NCBI GenBank assembly: GCA_937922595.1
Contig: CALAIY010000032.1
Span: forward strand, 1-38,717
Length of the DNA: 38,717 nucleotides
Reading direction: 5' to 3'
From: an uncultured Verrucomicrobiales bacterium
GTDB lineage: Bacteria; Verrucomicrobiota; Verrucomicrobiia; Verrucomicrobiales; DEV007
Numbering within the stretch: position 1 is the first letter of the stretch; every line of letters starts with the position of its first letter. The position numbers and the translations under genes were made by a program. Shown here piece by piece: positions 8,331 through 16,776 of the stretch. A model generated the notes under the pieces. That model was not told the origin of the DNA. It saw nothing but the letters and a program-made list of their open reading frames with translations, and searched no databases.

Positions 8331-9683
8331 TTACTCCTGGCTCGTCTCGGGAGCTGGCGTAGGCATCGGAATCTCAATTGGATGTGTCACCGCCGAAATC
8401 GGTTTCCGGGGAGCTCCCGAATTATCCTCATCAGCCTCAAGAAGCTCCTCTTCTTCCTTGAGGAGATCAGAACGCTTTTTGAGAAGCGAATCGAGTGACC
8501 AGCTGCTTACGAGGTAAATGTGGCCTTGGTATTCTTTCTCCTTAGCCAGCTTCTCTTGAAGAGATTTCACGTTGGCCTCAAAGGCTTCTTTTTTTGCGAC
8601 TGCGGCAGCTTCTTTTGCTGCCTTTTTTTCAGCGATCTCTTTCTCTTTCGCGGCCTTATCTTCGTCGCTCATCTCTTCCGAAGCTTCTTCTACCGGTGTA
8701 TCCTCCACCTCGGGCTCGGCGGCATATTCGGTATCGATCTCTGCGGAGACTTCGATAGATACGGGATAGACATTATCCTCTTCGATTTTCGCACCGATTT
8801 TGATCGTGTAATTGAAGCCATCAGCAGTTTCGATTTCGAATACCGGACCACCTTCGACGATTGAAGGCTGGGCTTCATCACCGACGAGGATGTCTTTGAA
8901 GGCTGTGTTAGCGAAGCTGTTTTTCAGTGGGCCGGTCTTTGCCTCGTCGAGCATTTCATTCTCACGAGGATTCGCGAATTCGAATTTGCCGGTTGAATCT
9001 TCGCGGATGAGTTCAAAAGAATCAGCTTCATCGGGAGCAGTCACCTTCAAGCGAAGAATCTTGGATGTCTTCACCCAGGATTTGTCGAGCCAATCGGCTG
9101 GGCGGGGCTGAAAGCCAGCAAACGAAGTGGCTACTTTATAAACATCGCTTCCGCTAGCTTCGGGCTTCAGGAAAATCCCACCAGCATTTGAAGTGCCGGA
9201 ACCCACGGTAGTGCCAGACATCACAGATTCACCGATCACGAATTTGGCGGCATCACCGGCTTCAGACTTCCCGAAGAGCAGCTGTGTGCCCGTGGAGTCT
9301 TCGTCCTCAGGCTTCGCAGCATCAGCTACTGGAGGATCCAGCTTGAGGCGGGTAATTCCCGCTTTGCTTACCTTCTGTGCTTCTACGATTTCAATGCCCC
9401 ACACCTCTTGGAGGAATTCGCTTACTTTTTCGAAATCTGCAGGATACCCATCACGATCAGTGACGGTCCAGGAGCCCTCTTTTTTCTCGATAGTTACGGC
9501 TTCGCCTTCGTCAATCACGCTAGCGCTCGTAATGTCATTCACCGGGAAATCGGGGAATAGGCGCTCACCCACGTTTTTGGCGGGCTCGGTGTAAGTGGCG
9601 GATTTTTTCGAGCGAAGAATGGCGGCCACGAGGACGCACACCACGAGGATACCAATTAAGGTTACGATCTGTTTTGGCTTCAT
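8331..9683 (-). CDS. DUF4340 protein, partner of Gld-like ABC system
   Basis: 450 residues. An N-terminal helix (about 5-24, VTLIGILVVCVLVAAIL) anchors a periplasmic region of repeated beta/alpha units typical of DUF4340 (EAVTIEKKEGSWTVTDRDGY, LFGKSEAGDAAKFVIG). About 325-400 is a strongly charged Glu/Lys/Ala segment, likely coiled coil, and the end is Pro-rich. DUF4340 proteins are commonly encoded beside GldF/GldG-like ABC transporters, as here: it lies 37 bases after the GldG-like gene in the same direction. The role is presumably structural or substrate-binding on the outer face of the membrane; the biochemical function is unknown. Confidence 0.85.
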   Translation of the reverse strand: MKPKQIVTLIGILVVCVLVAAILRSKKSATYTEPAKNVGERLFPDFPVNDITSASVIDEGEAVTIEKKEGSWTVTDRDGYPADFEKVSEFLQEVWGIEIVEAQKVSKAGITRLKLDPPVADAAKPEDEDSTGTQLLFGKSEAGDAAKFVIGESVMSGTTVGSGTSNAGGIFLKPEASGSDVYKVATSFAGFQPRPADWLDKSWVKTSKILRLKVTAPDEADSFELIREDSTGKFEFANPRENEMLDEAKTGPLKNSFANTAFKDILVGDEAQPSIVEGGPVFEIETADGFNYTIKIGAKIEEDNVYPVSIEVSAEIDTEYAAEPEVEDTPVEEASEEMSDEDKAAKEKEIAEKKAAKEAAAVAKKEAFEANVKSLQEKLAKEKEYQGHIYLVSSWSLDSLLKKRSDLLKEEEELLEADEDNSGAPRKPISAVTHPIEIPMPTPAPETSQE

Positions 9684-9720
9684 TGTCTATGGAGTCAGGT
9701 AAAACGGATTTTTGTGAATT

Positions 9721-11661
9721 TTAGCGAGCGGAAGTTTTCTTTTTCCGCATTACGGAAATGAAGATTCCGACGACTGCGACGAGAAGTGGAGTGAGGGCAA
9801 CGTTGCCAGCTTTGATCCATGCGATCATGGAATTCAGCTTCTTCCGAGCGTCCTTTTGCAGCTGGCGCTGTTGCTTCATTGCTTCAGCCTGGGCTTCTTG
9901 GAATTTCTCGATCTCCTTCTGCTGCTCGGGAGTGAGGATCGTCTTTTGCGTATCGTCTTTTTGAGCCTGAAGAACATTGAGGCGAGCTTCTGCTTCTTTA
10001 CGTTTTTCATCAAGCTCGACGAGTTCCTCACGGATTTGCTCATTGGCTTCTTCCTCGAGTTCCTTAATCCGTGTGAACGGACGGATCGCAGAGGCTCGAC
10101 TACGGATCGAAACAAGGTTCGAATCACCAGCGAGGATCTCGGTCGAATTCTGGAAAAACGGGAGGTTTTGATTACGCATCTGAGCAATACGCTGGCCGAA
10201 GAAGTCCATCGTTTGGATGGCAAACTGATCGTTAATGAAATCGGAGTCACCAATAAGGATCACGATACCTTCGCCGTTTCCTTCGGTGAGCACTGCAGGC
10301 TTGGCGTCTTCTGCATCGGCAACGCCGTCTTCACCTTCTTCCGGTGCCGGTGCATCTGGGTTTTCCGGCTCACCTTCGGGGAATGCGGTGGGGAACTTAC
10401 CGGTGAGGCGAAGCGCTAGCTTTTTCTTCTCACCTGATTTTTCAAATTTCCGCATAATTTCCTGCGGGCTTTGTTGCGCCATCGTCTTGTCCGTGGTGGA
10501 CGAGGCTTCGGAGGTGTGGATGAGGACTTCTTCGTTGATCCCTTCTTTCGGCTCACCTTTGAATTCACCGGCGAAAAGGAGGAGCATATCGCTAAGACGG
10601 CTCGTGGCAGGGTCATCCTGATTGATAAAATCTCGGGTAAGTGAGAGGAGCGCTGGGTTTTCCTGACCTCCGCGAATTGGCGTGCGAAGATTGAGATCGG
10701 TCACGATCTCTTCGCCGAAGGTGTAGCCGTAAGCGGAGAGAATTTTTTCTAGGTTCGAATTTTCCGGGGCTCCACCAAGTGAGGGCTGCATCGGATTCGT
10801 CTGCTGGGACTTACTCATCTGTGCGGTGATGGAAAGCGGATCAACGCAGACCATCAACTTACCTCCCCCGAGCACGTATTGATCGATCGCGAAGAGGGCG
10901 GTGGGAGTGAACTTCCCGGTGTGAAGTAGAATAAGGACATCGATATCATCGGGGACGCGTTCGATGTCATCAGCGAGGGTGCGGACTTCGTAATCGCGCT
11001 CAAGATCTTCGTAGAAATACCACGCTGGAGTCCGCCCTCCTCCGCCCATCATTGGATTGCCGAAGCTACCGCTGATTTCGTAGGAACTTACCACAGCGAC
11101 CACGGGCTTATCCGTGCTTACGACCTGGCTGATGGCGCGCGAGACTTCGTATTCGAGCGTTTCCTGGGGAACTGCCGGAAGAAACGGGATCACTAGATTG
11201 TTCTCAAGATACGAGATTTTGAGGCCGAAGTAGTATTCACCACGTGCGCCACGCTGTGCCTGCATCCCGGCGAGGCGGGCACTATCTTCGTCGTCGGTGT
11301 CCGGCTCAGGGTTGTGGCGTTTCAGCTGGATTTTCTTGCCGCCAATCTGGGCGTATTGCTCAAGGAAACTCCCGATCCGCTCAGCGACGGTCTGAAGCTC
11401 GGTGGGAAGGATATCGGTATCGCGGGTGACGAAGTAATCGAGGGTGACGGGATCGACAACTTCATCGCTTTCATCACCGGGGATCTTTTTGATGATGGTG
11501 CGGGTGCCCTTAGAGAGGGTGTGGACTTTTTCTTCGGTGAAATCGATTCCTCCAGGAATCGCGCTGGCGATGTAATTCACCGCGACAAGAATTGCGATCA
11601 CGACGGCGAGGCCGATGGTGGAATAAAGGAAGGCCGAGGAACCTTTTTTAGGACTGCTCAT
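9721..11661 (-). CDS. GldG-like ABC transporter auxiliary protein
   Basis: 646 residues. It has an N-terminal membrane helix (about 10-33) and a large extracytoplasmic domain of the ABC_transp_aux/GldG type (about 45-500), with the characteristic DKPVVAVVSSYEISG, a Gly/Met-rich loop near residue 205 and IDVLILLHTGKFTP. A Pro/Glu/Asp linker lies at about 420-450. A long charged coiled coil (about 545-615) leads to a C-terminal helix (about 618-640) and a basic tail. GldG belongs to the ABC system needed for gliding in Bacteroidetes. Homologues in non-gliding phyla are widespread and their cargo is unknown, so the name is given by similarity only. The gene is 25 bases after the permease gene. 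Confidence 0.88.
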   Translation of the reverse strand: MSSPKKGSSAFLYSTIGLAVVIAILVAVNYIASAIPGGIDFTEEKVHTLSKGTRTIIKKIPGDESDEVVDPVTLDYFVTRDTDILPTELQTVAERIGSFLEQYAQIGGKKIQLKRHNPEPDTDDEDSARLAGMQAQRGARGEYYFGLKISYLENNLVIPFLPAVPQETLEYEVSRAISQVVSTDKPVVAVVSSYEISGSFGNPMMGGGGRTPAWYFYEDLERDYEVRTLADDIERVPDDIDVLILLHTGKFTPTALFAIDQYVLGGGKLMVCVDPLSITAQMSKSQQTNPMQPSLGGAPENSNLEKILSAYGYTFGEEIVTDLNLRTPIRGGQENPALLSLTRDFINQDDPATSRLSDMLLLFAGEFKGEPKEGINEEVLIHTSEASSTTDKTMAQQSPQEIMRKFEKSGEKKKLALRLTGKFPTAFPEGEPENPDAPAPEEGEDGVADAEDAKPAVLTEGNGEGIVILIGDSDFINDQFAIQTMDFFGQRIAQMRNQNLPFFQNSTEILAGDSNLVSIRSRASAIRPFTRIKELEEEANEQIREELVELDEKRKEAEARLNVLQAQKDDTQKTILTPEQQKEIEKFQEAQAEAMKQQRQLQKDARKKLNSMIAWIKAGNVALTPLLVAVVGIFISVMRKKKTSAR

Positions 11662-11686
11662 GTTAGTTAGTAGTGCTAGGTGAAGA

Positions 11687-12430
11687 TTAGGCGCGGCGAG
11701 CGCGGATGACGACGGAAGTGGCGAAGAGACAGAAAGTAATCACGCTGAGGAAGTAGACGAGATTTTGCATCCGGATGAGTCCTTGGCGCGGATCGTCGTA
11801 GTTCTCGTAGAAGCTGCTGCCTTGGAGGAAGGAGGCGAGGCCGCCTAGCCCAAGATCGCGGACAAATTCTATCAGTGGGGGGATCCCGATGAGTGTAAGA
11901 AGAAAGCAGACGAAGACGCTAACGATGAGACAGACGACTTGGCTGCGGGTGAATGCGGAGATCACGCTGGTGACAGCGAGTGTCGCAGCACCAATGAGGA
12001 AGCTTCCAATGTAGCCAGCCCAGATGGTGCCGTAATCCGGATCGCCTAGATACTCTACGGTAATGACGATCGGGAAGGTAAGCACGAGACCTGCGAGAAG
12101 AACGACGCAGGCAGCGAGGAATTTACCTACGATCGCCGTCCAGGGAGAGATTGGCATGGTGAGAAGGAGCTCACTGGTGCCGAGGCGGTTTTCCTCGGAC
12201 CACATGCGCATTCCGACCGCTGGCCCGAGAATCATGAAGAGCCATGGATGAAACTGGAAAAACGATGCGGAGAGATCGGCTTCCTGGCGCTCGATGAATC
12301 CACCGAGAAGGAAGGCAAATCCCATTGCAAATAGAATAAAGATGATGATGAAGACGTAGGCGAGCGGGCTATTGAAGTAGCCGCCTAGTTCACGCCGGAA
12401 GACGGACAGGATGTTTTTATGTGCGGGCAT
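11687..12430 (-). CDS. ABC-2 type permease, GldF-like
   Basis: 247 residues with about six membrane helices: 22-45, 60-78, 105-128, 140-162, 170-192 and 222-242. The N-terminal RRELGGYFNSPLAYVF and MRMWSEENRLGTSELLLTMP are hallmarks of the ABC-2/GldF branch. It forms the membrane channel for the ATPase encoded just upstream and stands next to the GldG-like gene, completing an ATPase-permease-auxiliary order. A single permease gene suggests a homodimer. Confidence 0.9.
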   Translation of the reverse strand: MPAHKNILSVFRRELGGYFNSPLAYVFIIIFILFAMGFAFLLGGFIERQEADLSASFFQFHPWLFMILGPAVGMRMWSEENRLGTSELLLTMPISPWTAIVGKFLAACVVLLAGLVLTFPIVITVEYLGDPDYGTIWAGYIGSFLIGAATLAVTSVISAFTRSQVVCLIVSVFVCFLLTLIGIPPLIEFVRDLGLGGLASFLQGSSFYENYDDPRQGLIRMQNLVYFLSVITFCLFATSVVIRARRA

Positions 12431-12467
12431 CTTGTGGAAGTGCTTCGAAGTTACTGAATTGAATGAA

Positions 12468-13421
12468 TTAGGCAGCCTCGGTATCCGGGCGGGTGATCTC
12501 GCGGAAGACGTCGTCGAGACGTCCTTCGACCTGATGGAGTTCGCTGAGAGTCCAGCCTTTTTCGCCGCAGAGATTGGCCACGGCGGCGGCGAGTTCGCCA
12601 GTTTGCGTTTTCTTGGCGGGGCAAAGCTCGGCAGAGAATCCAGGATTGGAGGATTCAGTGGGCGTCACGCTACCTACTGCGGGGTTTGCCGCGAGAGCAG
12701 CGCGGGCGACATCTGCTTCAGCGCCGATGGTGATGTGGACGTTTCCAGCCTTGCTGGACTTAGCTTTAAGGTCATTGGGAGTGCCATCAGCGACAACGCG
12801 GCCACGATCAATGATGATGGCGCGCGAGCAGGCCGCTTCGACTTCCTCGAGAATGTGCGTGGAGAAGATAATCGCCTTGGTCTCGCCCATGCGTTTAATC
12901 AATGAGCGCACTTCGTGCTTCTGATTGGGGTCGAGTCCGTCGGTGGGCTCATCCAAAATCAGAATTTCGGGGTCGTGCACGATCGATTGCGCAAGGCAGG
13001 TGCGGTGCCGGTATCCTTTTGAGAGCGTATCCACACTCTGATTGCGGACGGGCTGGAGAAAGGTGGTCTCGATGGCTTTATCGACGGCTTTGTCACGATC
13101 AGCGCCAAAGAGGCCGCGCATTTCTGCGCAGAAACCGATGAAGCCAGCGACCGTCATGTCTTCATAGAGTGGAGCGTTTTCCGGGAGGTAGCCGATCTTA
13201 AATTTTGCTGCGTTTGGATCAGCTTCAATATCGACGCCGCCGATGCGAATGGTGCCCTTGGTGGCGGGAATATATCCGGTGACCATGCGCATGGTGGTGG
13301 ATTTGCCGGCACCGTTGGGTCCGAGGAATCCGAGGACTTCGCCCTTTTTCACAGAGAAACTGAGATCGTCCACTGCGGTTTTGGGCCCGAATGTCTTCGT
13401 CAAGTTGGTGACTTCAATCAT
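12468..13421 (-). CDS. ABC transporter ATP-binding protein, GldA-like
   Basis: 317 residues. Walker A GPNGAGKST is at about 34-42, the Q-loop region at GYLPENAPLYEDMTV, the signature LSKGYRHR (a variant of LSGGQ seen in the GldA/CcmA-like group), Walker B ILILDEP, and the switch His in FSTHILEEVE. The C-terminal 90 residues extend beyond the ATPase core, as in ABC-2 exporters. It energises the permease at 11687-12430 and is the first gene of the four-gene set, so the promoter should lie in 13422-13593, which is also the upstream region of the divergent exonuclease gene. Confidence 0.93.
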   Translation of the reverse strand: MIEVTNLTKTFGPKTAVDDLSFSVKKGEVLGFLGPNGAGKSTTMRMVTGYIPATKGTIRIGGVDIEADPNAAKFKIGYLPENAPLYEDMTVAGFIGFCAEMRGLFGADRDKAVDKAIETTFLQPVRNQSVDTLSKGYRHRTCLAQSIVHDPEILILDEPTDGLDPNQKHEVRSLIKRMGETKAIIFSTHILEEVEAACSRAIIIDRGRVVADGTPNDLKAKSSKAGNVHITIGAEADVARAALAANPAVGSVTPTESSNPGFSAELCPAKKTQTGELAAAVANLCGEKGWTLSELHQVEGRLDDVFREITRPDTEAA

Positions 13422-13593
13422 CGTGAATCAGAAGGGTATGTAGGGGCTAAGGAACTTAAGAATCAGAGTATTTCTGAATTTTGGAGGGGAGCAAGAGTGG
13501 TGGGGGCGAAACCTCTTTCAAGAAGATTTTTTCCGCACAGCGCACCTTTTCCCATAGCTCCCTGCTAAACATCGGATTACCGAAGACATCAGA

Positions 13594-14361
13594 ATGTTCA
13601 AACTTTTTTCTTGGAATGTGAATGGCTTCCGTGCCGTGATGGGCAAAGGCTTTGCTGAATGGGTGGCACAGACGATGCCGGACGTACTCTGCCTTCAAGA
13701 GGTAAAGGCGATGTCGGAGCAGGTGGATCTCGCCTGGGCAGAGGAACTCGGATACTCAGCGCACTGGAATTCAGCGGATAAAAAGGGCTACTCGGGCACT
13801 TGCACGCTCACTAAAATTCCGACGGTTTCCGCGACAGCGGGCATCGGAATCGCCGAGCACGACACCGAAGGACGCGTCGTAACAACCGACCATGGCGCGT
13901 TTTATCTCGTAAATGTCTACACGCCAAATTCCCAGGCCGCGCTCAAGCGCCTTCCCTATCGCCTCGAATGGGACGCGGCATTTCTCGCCTATCTCAAGAA
14001 GCTCGAAGCAGAGAAACCAGTCATCTTCTGTGGTGATCTAAACGTCGCCCATGAGGAAATCGACCTTCGGAATCCCAAGACGAACAAGAAAAATCCCGGT
14101 TTTTCCCCAGAGGAGCGCGCCTCTTTCACCACACTTCTCGACGCCGGGTTCATCGATTCCTTCCGCCATCAGCACCCAGGCGAGCCCGACCACTATTCTT
14201 GGTGGAGCTATCGCGCCAATGCCCGAGCAAATAACGTGGGGTGGCGCATCGATTACTTCGGCGTCTCAAAAAGCCTCCTCCCTGCCGTGCAGGAAACTGC
14301 CATCCACCCCGATGTGTTGGGCTCCGATCACTGCCCAGTTTCGCTGTTTCTAGACATCTAA
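13594..14361 (+). CDS. xth: Exodeoxyribonuclease III (AP endonuclease)
   Basis: 255 residues, the family's normal size. It has the full EEP-fold signature: FSWNVNGFRAVMG near the N-terminus, VLCLQEVKA (metal-binding Glu), VYTPNSQ, FCGDLNVAHEEIDLRNPK (catalytic Asp/Asn), WRIDYFGVS and the C-terminal LGSDHCPVSLFLD with the catalytic Asp-His. It cuts DNA 5' of abasic sites and trims 3' ends in base-excision repair. It is transcribed divergently from the ABC operon. Downstream is a weak GGGG-AAA-CCCC hairpin followed by a T run (about 14396-14421), possibly a terminator. Confidence 0.95.
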   Translation: MFKLFSWNVNGFRAVMGKGFAEWVAQTMPDVLCLQEVKAMSEQVDLAWAEELGYSAHWNSADKKGYSGTCTLTKIPTVSATAGIGIAEHDTEGRVVTTDHGAFYLVNVYTPNSQAALKRLPYRLEWDAAFLAYLKKLEAEKPVIFCGDLNVAHEEIDLRNPKTNKKNPGFSPEERASFTTLLDAGFIDSFRHQHPGEPDHYSWWSYRANARANNVGWRIDYFGVSKSLLPAVQETAIHPDVLGSDHCPVSLFLDI

Positions 14362-14407
14362 ACCTCGACTCCATCCCCCGAAATCGCTGAACTCAAGGGG
14401 AAACCCC

Positions 14408-14570
14408 CGTCTTCATTTTTTATCCGAGACCAAGTTCCTCCTCAAGGAGACCATCGTCGCACCACCCGGATTCAACCGCTGACGCGTCCCGCCTGCATCG
14501 ATCGCAATCCACCTTTGCATCGGCTCAGCATACGCATGGAGCCTCCTCAGTGGCGCGCTCACCAAAAAAG
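14408..14570 (+). pseudogene. N-terminal remnant of OFA-family MFS transporter
   Basis: One frame reads LSETKFLLKETIVAPPGFNR, a stop (TGA, 14480-14482), then RVPPASIAIHLCIG and SAYAWSLLSGALTKK. This matches the conserved start of oxalate/formate- or L-lactate-type MFS transporters, which have Gly-Phe-Asn-Arg-Trp, Val-Pro-Pro-Ala and a His-Leu-Cys-Ile-Gly first helix. The TGA sits where the family has Trp, so one G-to-A change (TGG to TGA) explains it. No ATG is visible in frame before the fragment, and after about 14570 the similarity stops. The other eleven or so helices are absent, so this is a dead, truncated gene. The match is recalled from family knowledge and was not searched. Confidence 0.75.
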
Positions 14571-14797
14571 GGAGCATGGGGTCACACAAAACCACGTCCA
14601 CATCGATCAAGCCCTCGTCAGCTTCAGCTTCGTCGCCAATGAAGCTGGTGACTACCAGCCTTTGCCTGCGGCTCCCCTATCCACTCCGCCAATGGCCAAT
14701 GGATCAAGCTAGCCGTGAGCGACGACGCCGAAAAAACCTCCTGGGAAATCGAGGCAGCCTCCGAATAGCGCCTCAACACTCGATCACGCAAAGCAGT
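14571..14797 (+). other. Degenerate spacer with further coding remnants
   Basis: No intact gene. Short protein-like stretches appear in different frames: HVHIDQALVSFSFVANEAG at about 14600-14650, and QWIKLAVSDDAEKTSWEIEA, ending at a TAG near 14769, which has the look of a real C-terminus. Together with the transporter fragment before it, the spacer reads as a graveyard of one or more decayed genes between exonuclease III and the end of aguA. I cannot name the family of the last fragment. Confidence 0.4.
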
Positions 14798-15877
14798 CTA
14801 AAGCGGGCGCCTCAAAGGCGCCCCCTTCCCCGTACCACCCACCGGCACCTGCTGCGTAAGACAGTGAAAACTCCCCAGCCCCCAAATCAATCGCCCACTC
14901 TCCAGCCCCACGGCTTCACGATCAGGGAAACAGCTCGCAATGATTTCCAGCGCCCTCTCATCTGCAGGGTCTCCATAAGTCGGCACAAGGACCGCCCCGT
15001 TCGTCACTAGGAAATTTGCATACCCAGCAGGAGCCTGAGGCACACACCAGCTCTCACCACATTCCTCCGGCGGCTCTACAGAAAACGGCTCCGGCACCGG
15101 CAGCCGCACCACCTCAAATCCGCTGCGTGCCAGCTGTTCCGCATGCTCACGGAGCACTGAATAATCCGCATTCGCCTCCTTCTCCGCCACCGAGACCAAC
15201 ACCCGGTTACCAGGCACAAAACGCGTCGTGGTATCGATATGCCCATCCGTATCATCGCCCAGAATCGCCGCCTCCGCCCAATGCACACGATCCACCCCAA
15301 AAGCCATCCTCAGCTCATGCTCCACCTCAGATTGACTATAAGTCGAATTCCTACTCTCCGCCAAAAAACAACTTCCAGTAGACAAAAGCACCCCGCCACC
15401 ATTCACCTCAAGCCCGCCCCCTTCCCCAGTAAGCCTCGACCTATAGACCGGCACCCCTAGCGCTTCCGCCATTCGCGCCCCCGCCGCCGCATCATCGGCA
15501 TAAGGCTCATATTTTTCGCCCCACGCATTAAATCTCAAGCTCACCGCACGACGCCCACCCCTATCATCAACAACGAAAATACACCCATGATCTCGCACCC
15601 AAGGCTCGTTCGTAGGAATATCAAAAAACGTCACACGATCCAAAACCCCATCCAGAGCGACCTCCGCCGCCCTGCGATCATTATCCCCACGCACATTAAT
15701 ATAAACCCGCACCCACCTCGTGAGCTCGCGCACAAATCCCGCATATTCCGGCATCACCCAATCCAGCGTTTTCCCCGGATAACTTTCCCCATCAGCATGC
15801 GGCCAGCTCAGCCACACCGCCTCATGCCGCTCCCACTCCGCAGGCATACGGAAACCCTCTTCTCCAGGCGCGTTCAC
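14798..15877 (-). CDS. aguA: Agmatine deiminase
   Basis: 359 residues of the peptidyl-arginine deiminase-like fold. Key parts: MPAEWERHEAVWLSWPH at the start, NEPWVRDHGCIFVVDD (substrate Asp/Arg), EGGGLEVNGGGVLLST, DTDGHIDTTTRF (catalytic His/Asp) and the C-terminal GSFHCLTQQ with the nucleophile C339, where many relatives have GNIHC. It converts agmatine to N-carbamoylputrescine plus ammonia in the cytoplasm. The start overlaps the end of aguB by 4 bases (15874-15877), so the two enzymes of the agmatine-to-putrescine route are translationally coupled. Codons in this gene and its two upstream neighbours end in G far more than in the surrounding genes. Confidence 0.95.
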   Translation of the reverse strand: MNAPGEEGFRMPAEWERHEAVWLSWPHADGESYPGKTLDWVMPEYAGFVRELTRWVRVYINVRGDNDRRAAEVALDGVLDRVTFFDIPTNEPWVRDHGCIFVVDDRGGRRAVSLRFNAWGEKYEPYADDAAAGARMAEALGVPVYRSRLTGEGGGLEVNGGGVLLSTGSCFLAESRNSTYSQSEVEHELRMAFGVDRVHWAEAAILGDDTDGHIDTTTRFVPGNRVLVSVAEKEANADYSVLREHAEQLARSGFEVVRLPVPEPFSVEPPEECGESWCVPQAPAGYANFLVTNGAVLVPTYGDPADERALEIIASCFPDREAVGLESGRLIWGLGSFHCLTQQVPVGGTGKGAPLRRPL

Positions 15878-16773
15878 GGCTTCCCGAATCGTTCAGTGAT
15901 TCCGCCATAACTATCAATTCGGCGATCGCGGAGAAACGGCCACTCCTGCCGCTGCACCTCAATTTCATCCAGCGGGAGATCCGCAAAAAGCACCTCCACA
16001 TTTTCGACAGACGCCTCAGCAAGCAACTGCCCCGCCGGCCCCGAAATAAAGCTCTGCCCCCAAAATTGAATATGCCCCCCACCCGGATTCGGCTCATTCC
16101 CCACTCGATTCGCCGCCGCCACATAGCACCCATTCGCCACCGCATGGCCGCGCTGCACCGCCTGCCAAGCACCATGCTGCTCCACACCACGCGCCTCCTT
16201 TTCCTCCGGATGCCAACCAATCGCCGTCGGGTAAAACAACACATCAGCCCCCTGCAATGCCGTAAGCCGAGCCGCCTCGGGATACCACTGATCCCAACAA
16301 ATCAGCACCCCCACATTCCCGAACTTGGTCGCAAACGATTGGTAGCCCAAATCCCCCGGAGCAAAATAATACTTCTCGTAAAACCCCGGATCATCCGGGA
16401 TGTGCATCTTCCTATAAAGCCCCAAAATCTCACCATCCGCATCCACCACAAACGCCGAATTGTGATACACCCCCGCAGCCCGGCGCTCAAAAAACGGCAC
16501 CACCAGCACAATCCCCAGCTCCTTCCCCAGAGCCGCCATTCGCGGCGCAAGCTCACCAGGATACGCCACAGCTTGATCAAAAAACTGCCGATCCTCCGTC
16601 TGGCAAAAATAGCGCCCCAGATAAAGCTCCGGAAGACACACAATCTGCGCCCCACCAGAAGCCGCCTCACGGATCAGACGCTCAGCCTCCTCCTGATTCA
16701 CTTCAGCCCCCTCCGCCATCGCCATCTGAATGAGAGCGATGCGAATCGGTTTCTTATTCGAATTCATCACCAC
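15874..16773 (-). CDS. aguB: N-carbamoylputrescine amidohydrolase
   Basis: 299 residues, nitrilase superfamily. The catalytic triad is visible: E49 (CLPELYLGRYF), K122 (LYRKMHIPDDP) and C159 (VLICWDQWYPEAARL). ALIQMA near the start and the YEKYYFAPGD segment are typical of the AguB branch. It hydrolyses N-carbamoylputrescine to putrescine, CO2 and ammonia, the step after AguA, whose gene overlaps it downstream. The start could be M1 or M3 (MVMNSNKKP); they differ by two residues. Only 3 bases separate it from the TraB/GumN gene upstream. Confidence 0.95.
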   Translation of the reverse strand: MVMNSNKKPIRIALIQMAMAEGAEVNQEEAERLIREAASGGAQIVCLPELYLGRYFCQTEDRQFFDQAVAYPGELAPRMAALGKELGIVLVVPFFERRAAGVYHNSAFVVDADGEILGLYRKMHIPDDPGFYEKYYFAPGDLGYQSFATKFGNVGVLICWDQWYPEAARLTALQGADVLFYPTAIGWHPEEKEARGVEQHGAWQAVQRGHAVANGCYVAAANRVGNEPNPGGGHIQFWGQSFISGPAGQLLAEASVENVEVLFADLPLDEIEVQRQEWPFLRDRRIDSYGGITERFGKP

Positions 16774-16776
16774 AAT

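Noticed and set aside
14394..14421. Terminator after exonuclease III
   Set aside because: The stem is only four G-C pairs and the T run lies about ten bases away; mentioned with the gene but not listed as a feature.
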